Shown piece after piece: positions 5,491-6,321 of a stretch of DNA of 6,321 bases. Origin of the DNA: Mycobacterium sp. (lineage in GTDB: Bacteria > Actinomycetota > Actinomycetes > Mycobacteriales > Mycobacteriaceae); NCBI GenBank assembly GCA_018882545.1, contig VERS01000139.1:1-6321 (forward strand), written 5' to 3'. The stretch's first letter is position 1; each line of letters begins with the position of its first letter. The notes under the pieces were generated by a model. The model was not told the origin of the DNA. It searched no databases and was given only the letters and a program-made list of their open reading frames with translations. The translations under genes were made by a program, and so were the position numbers.

Positions 5491-5829
5491 TCAGCTGGAG
5501 GCCGATGCGGCCGCCGGACTGGTTGCCGTCGTCGAAGTCGACGATCCGCCGCCGGCCCCCGACGGCTTGTCCGATCCCGACGGCGGCGAGGTCTTCTCAG
5601 CCTGCGCGGCCGAATCCGACCCCGAGGAGTCCGCGGCGGACTTGGATGCGCCTTCCCGGCTGTCGGTGCGGTAGAACCCGCTGCCCTTGAAGACCACGCC
5701 CACCGAGTTGAACAGCTTGCGCAGCCTGCCCGAGCACCGCGGACAGGTGCTCAGCGCGTCGTCCGTGAACGCCTGGACCGCATCGAACCGGTTGTCGCAT
5801 TCGGTGCAGGCATAGCTGTAGGTCGGCAC
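5491..5829 (-). CDS. ruc: FmdB-type zinc-ribbon protein, redox-regulated chaperone Ruc homologue
   Basis: The product has 112 residues. The N-terminal 55 residues are an FmdB/CxxC zinc ribbon with two Cys pairs, Cys8-Cys11 and Cys29-Cys32, then LRKLFNSVGVVFKGSGFYRTD. Residues about 57-112 are a Ser/Ala/Gly/Thr-rich tail without aromatic residues, surely disordered. The M. tuberculosis homologue Rv0991c (Ruc) has this layout and is a chaperone switched on when oxidation of the cysteines releases zinc; it holds unfolded proteins in the cytoplasm and works with the DnaK system. All four cysteines are kept here, so the switch should work. The start is GTG 5829-5827, supported by GGAGG (complement of 5835-5839) five bases upstream. 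It follows the cyclo-ligase gene by 41 bp, and a CIRCE element lies directly upstream, indicating HrcA heat-shock control. Confidence 0.9.
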   Translation of the reverse strand: MPTYSYACTECDNRFDAVQAFTDDALSTCPRCSGRLRKLFNSVGVVFKGSGFYRTDSREGASKSAADSSGSDSAAQAEKTSPPSGSDKPSGAGGGSSTSTTATSPAAASASS

Positions 5830-5854
5830 ATCAACCTCCGGGAAGAGCGGGCAC

Positions 5855-5881
5855 TTGGCACTCTACCGCGTCAAGTGCTAG
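5855..5881. promoter_or_regulatory. CIRCE element (HrcA operator) upstream of ruc
   Basis: Arms TTGGCACTC (5855-5863) and AAGTGCTAG (5873-5881) are separated by exactly nine bases. Against the consensus TTAGCACTC-N9-GAGTGCTAA they match at 8 and 7 of 9 positions. The element ends 25 bases upstream of the ruc GTG and overlaps the last codons of the cyclo-ligase gene. A TANNNT candidate on the minus strand (TAGAGT, complement of 5860-5865) falls inside it, so bound HrcA would cover the promoter. HrcA control of Rv0991c/Rv0990c in M. tuberculosis is established as I remember it. Confidence 0.85.
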
Positions 5882-6321
5882 TGCCGCCATCCAGCGAGAT
5901 CAGCCCGTGCGCAGGGGTCAGGGCGTGTGTCATCGCGACGTCGTGCGCTTCGCTGGGCAACTCGTCGAGGATCTCGGTGTCGCGGACCACGGCCACCAGG
6001 GGCGTCCCCGGCGTGCACAGCGGCAGCGACCGGTCGTAGAACCCGCCGCCGCGCCCCAGCCTGACCCCGTGACGGTCCACCGCCAGCGCCGGGACCAGCA
6101 CCACTTCGGCCTCGGACAGGGCCGAGACCGGTAGCGCCGGTCCGTGGGGCTCGCGCAGTCCGAACCGTGCCGGGCCCAGCCCGCCGGGAACGTAGCGGGC
6201 CCATGCCAACGGCAGGTGCTCACCGGCCGGGCCGGTCCGCACCACCGGCCGCAGAACCACCTCGGACAGGTCGGGGAGCACATCGAGCAGCTCCCGTCCG
6301 CCCCGCTCGGTGTCGAGTGGG
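5871..6321 (-). CDS. 5-formyltetrahydrofolate cyclo-ligase (MTHFS), 5'-truncated by the window edge
   Basis: About 149 residues are visible, against roughly 197 for M. tuberculosis Rv0992c; the frame stays open to base 6321, so the N-terminus lies beyond the window. The family uses ATP to convert 5-formyl-THF into 5,10-methenyl-THF, returning stored folate to one-carbon metabolism in the cytoplasm. The signature GRGGGFYDR is at 6056-6030, preceded by VLVPALAVDRHGVRL, which forms the nucleotide/folate pocket. The C-terminus has the family VAMTHALTP segment. A GTG at 6281-6279 is internal to the conserved domain and is not the start. Its 3' end carries one arm of the CIRCE element that controls ruc. 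The matching gene lies next to Rv0991c in M. tuberculosis, so the pairing is conserved. Confidence 0.93.
   Translation of the reverse strand, partial: PLDTERGGRELLDVLPDLSEVVLRPVVRTGPAGEHLPLAWARYVPGGLGPARFGLREPHGPALPVSALSEAEVVLVPALAVDRHGVRLGRGGGFYDRSLPLCTPGTPLVAVVRDTEILDELPSEAHDVAMTHALTPAHGLISLDGGTST

Noticed and set aside
4420..6039. Plus-strand 539-codon open frame opposite mscL, the SAF gene and ruc
   Set aside because: Antisense to three recognisable proteins; its Ser/Arg/Thr/Pro-rich product is the usual by-product of GC-rich codon use.
1..6321. RNA genes, insertion sequences, CRISPR arrays or phage attachment sites
   Set aside because: No tRNA-like cloverleaf, transposase frame, terminal inverted repeat pair or regularly spaced repeat was seen.

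Overview
This high-GC window looks like the chromosome of a non-tuberculous, probably fast-growing mycobacterium (Mycobacterium/Mycolicibacterium). The gene order mprB - pepD - moaB2 - [small ORF - MspA-type porin] - mscL - SAF-domain gene - ruc/fmdB - 5-formyltetrahydrofolate cyclo-ligase matches the M. tuberculosis Rv0982-Rv0992c neighbourhood as I remember it. Two differences stand out. An MspA-family porin, a family absent from the M. tuberculosis complex, sits between moaB2 and mscL, the position I recall for mspC of M. smegmatis. The Rv0986-Rv0989c block found in M. tuberculosis between mscL and Rv0990c is missing.

Layout. Positions 1-939 (+) hold the 3' two thirds of the envelope-stress sensor kinase mprB. 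A direct repeat with MprA-box geometry overlaps its stop codon, and pepD, an HtrA-type membrane protease (1010-2371, +), follows. moaB2 comes next (2368 or more likely 2452 to 2949, +). Positions 2950-3485 are mostly regulatory, but contain a canonical cAMP-receptor-protein (Crp) palindrome just upstream of an unrecognised 52-codon ORF (3040-3198, +). A leader with a candidate promoter and a perfect 14-bp palindrome then precedes the porin gene (3486-4124, +). A strong bidirectional hairpin terminator (4156-4189) separates this plus-strand block from the minus-strand block.

The minus-strand genes, listed right to left in transcription order, are a 5'-truncated cyclo-ligase (6321-5871), the zinc-ribbon chaperone gene ruc/fmdB (5829-5491), a membrane-anchored SAF-domain protein (5423-4782) and mscL (4652-4230). 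A CIRCE element (HrcA operator, 15 of 18 arm bases matching) lies at 5855-5881, immediately upstream of ruc.

Functionally the window is an envelope and proteostasis stress neighbourhood. MprB senses envelope damage, PepD handles misfolded exported proteins, MscL releases osmotic pressure, the porin sets outer-membrane permeability, and the HrcA/CIRCE unit supplies a chaperone. Three regulatory inputs can be read in the DNA: MprA, Crp/cAMP and HrcA. No RNA genes, insertion sequences or CRISPR arrays were seen.
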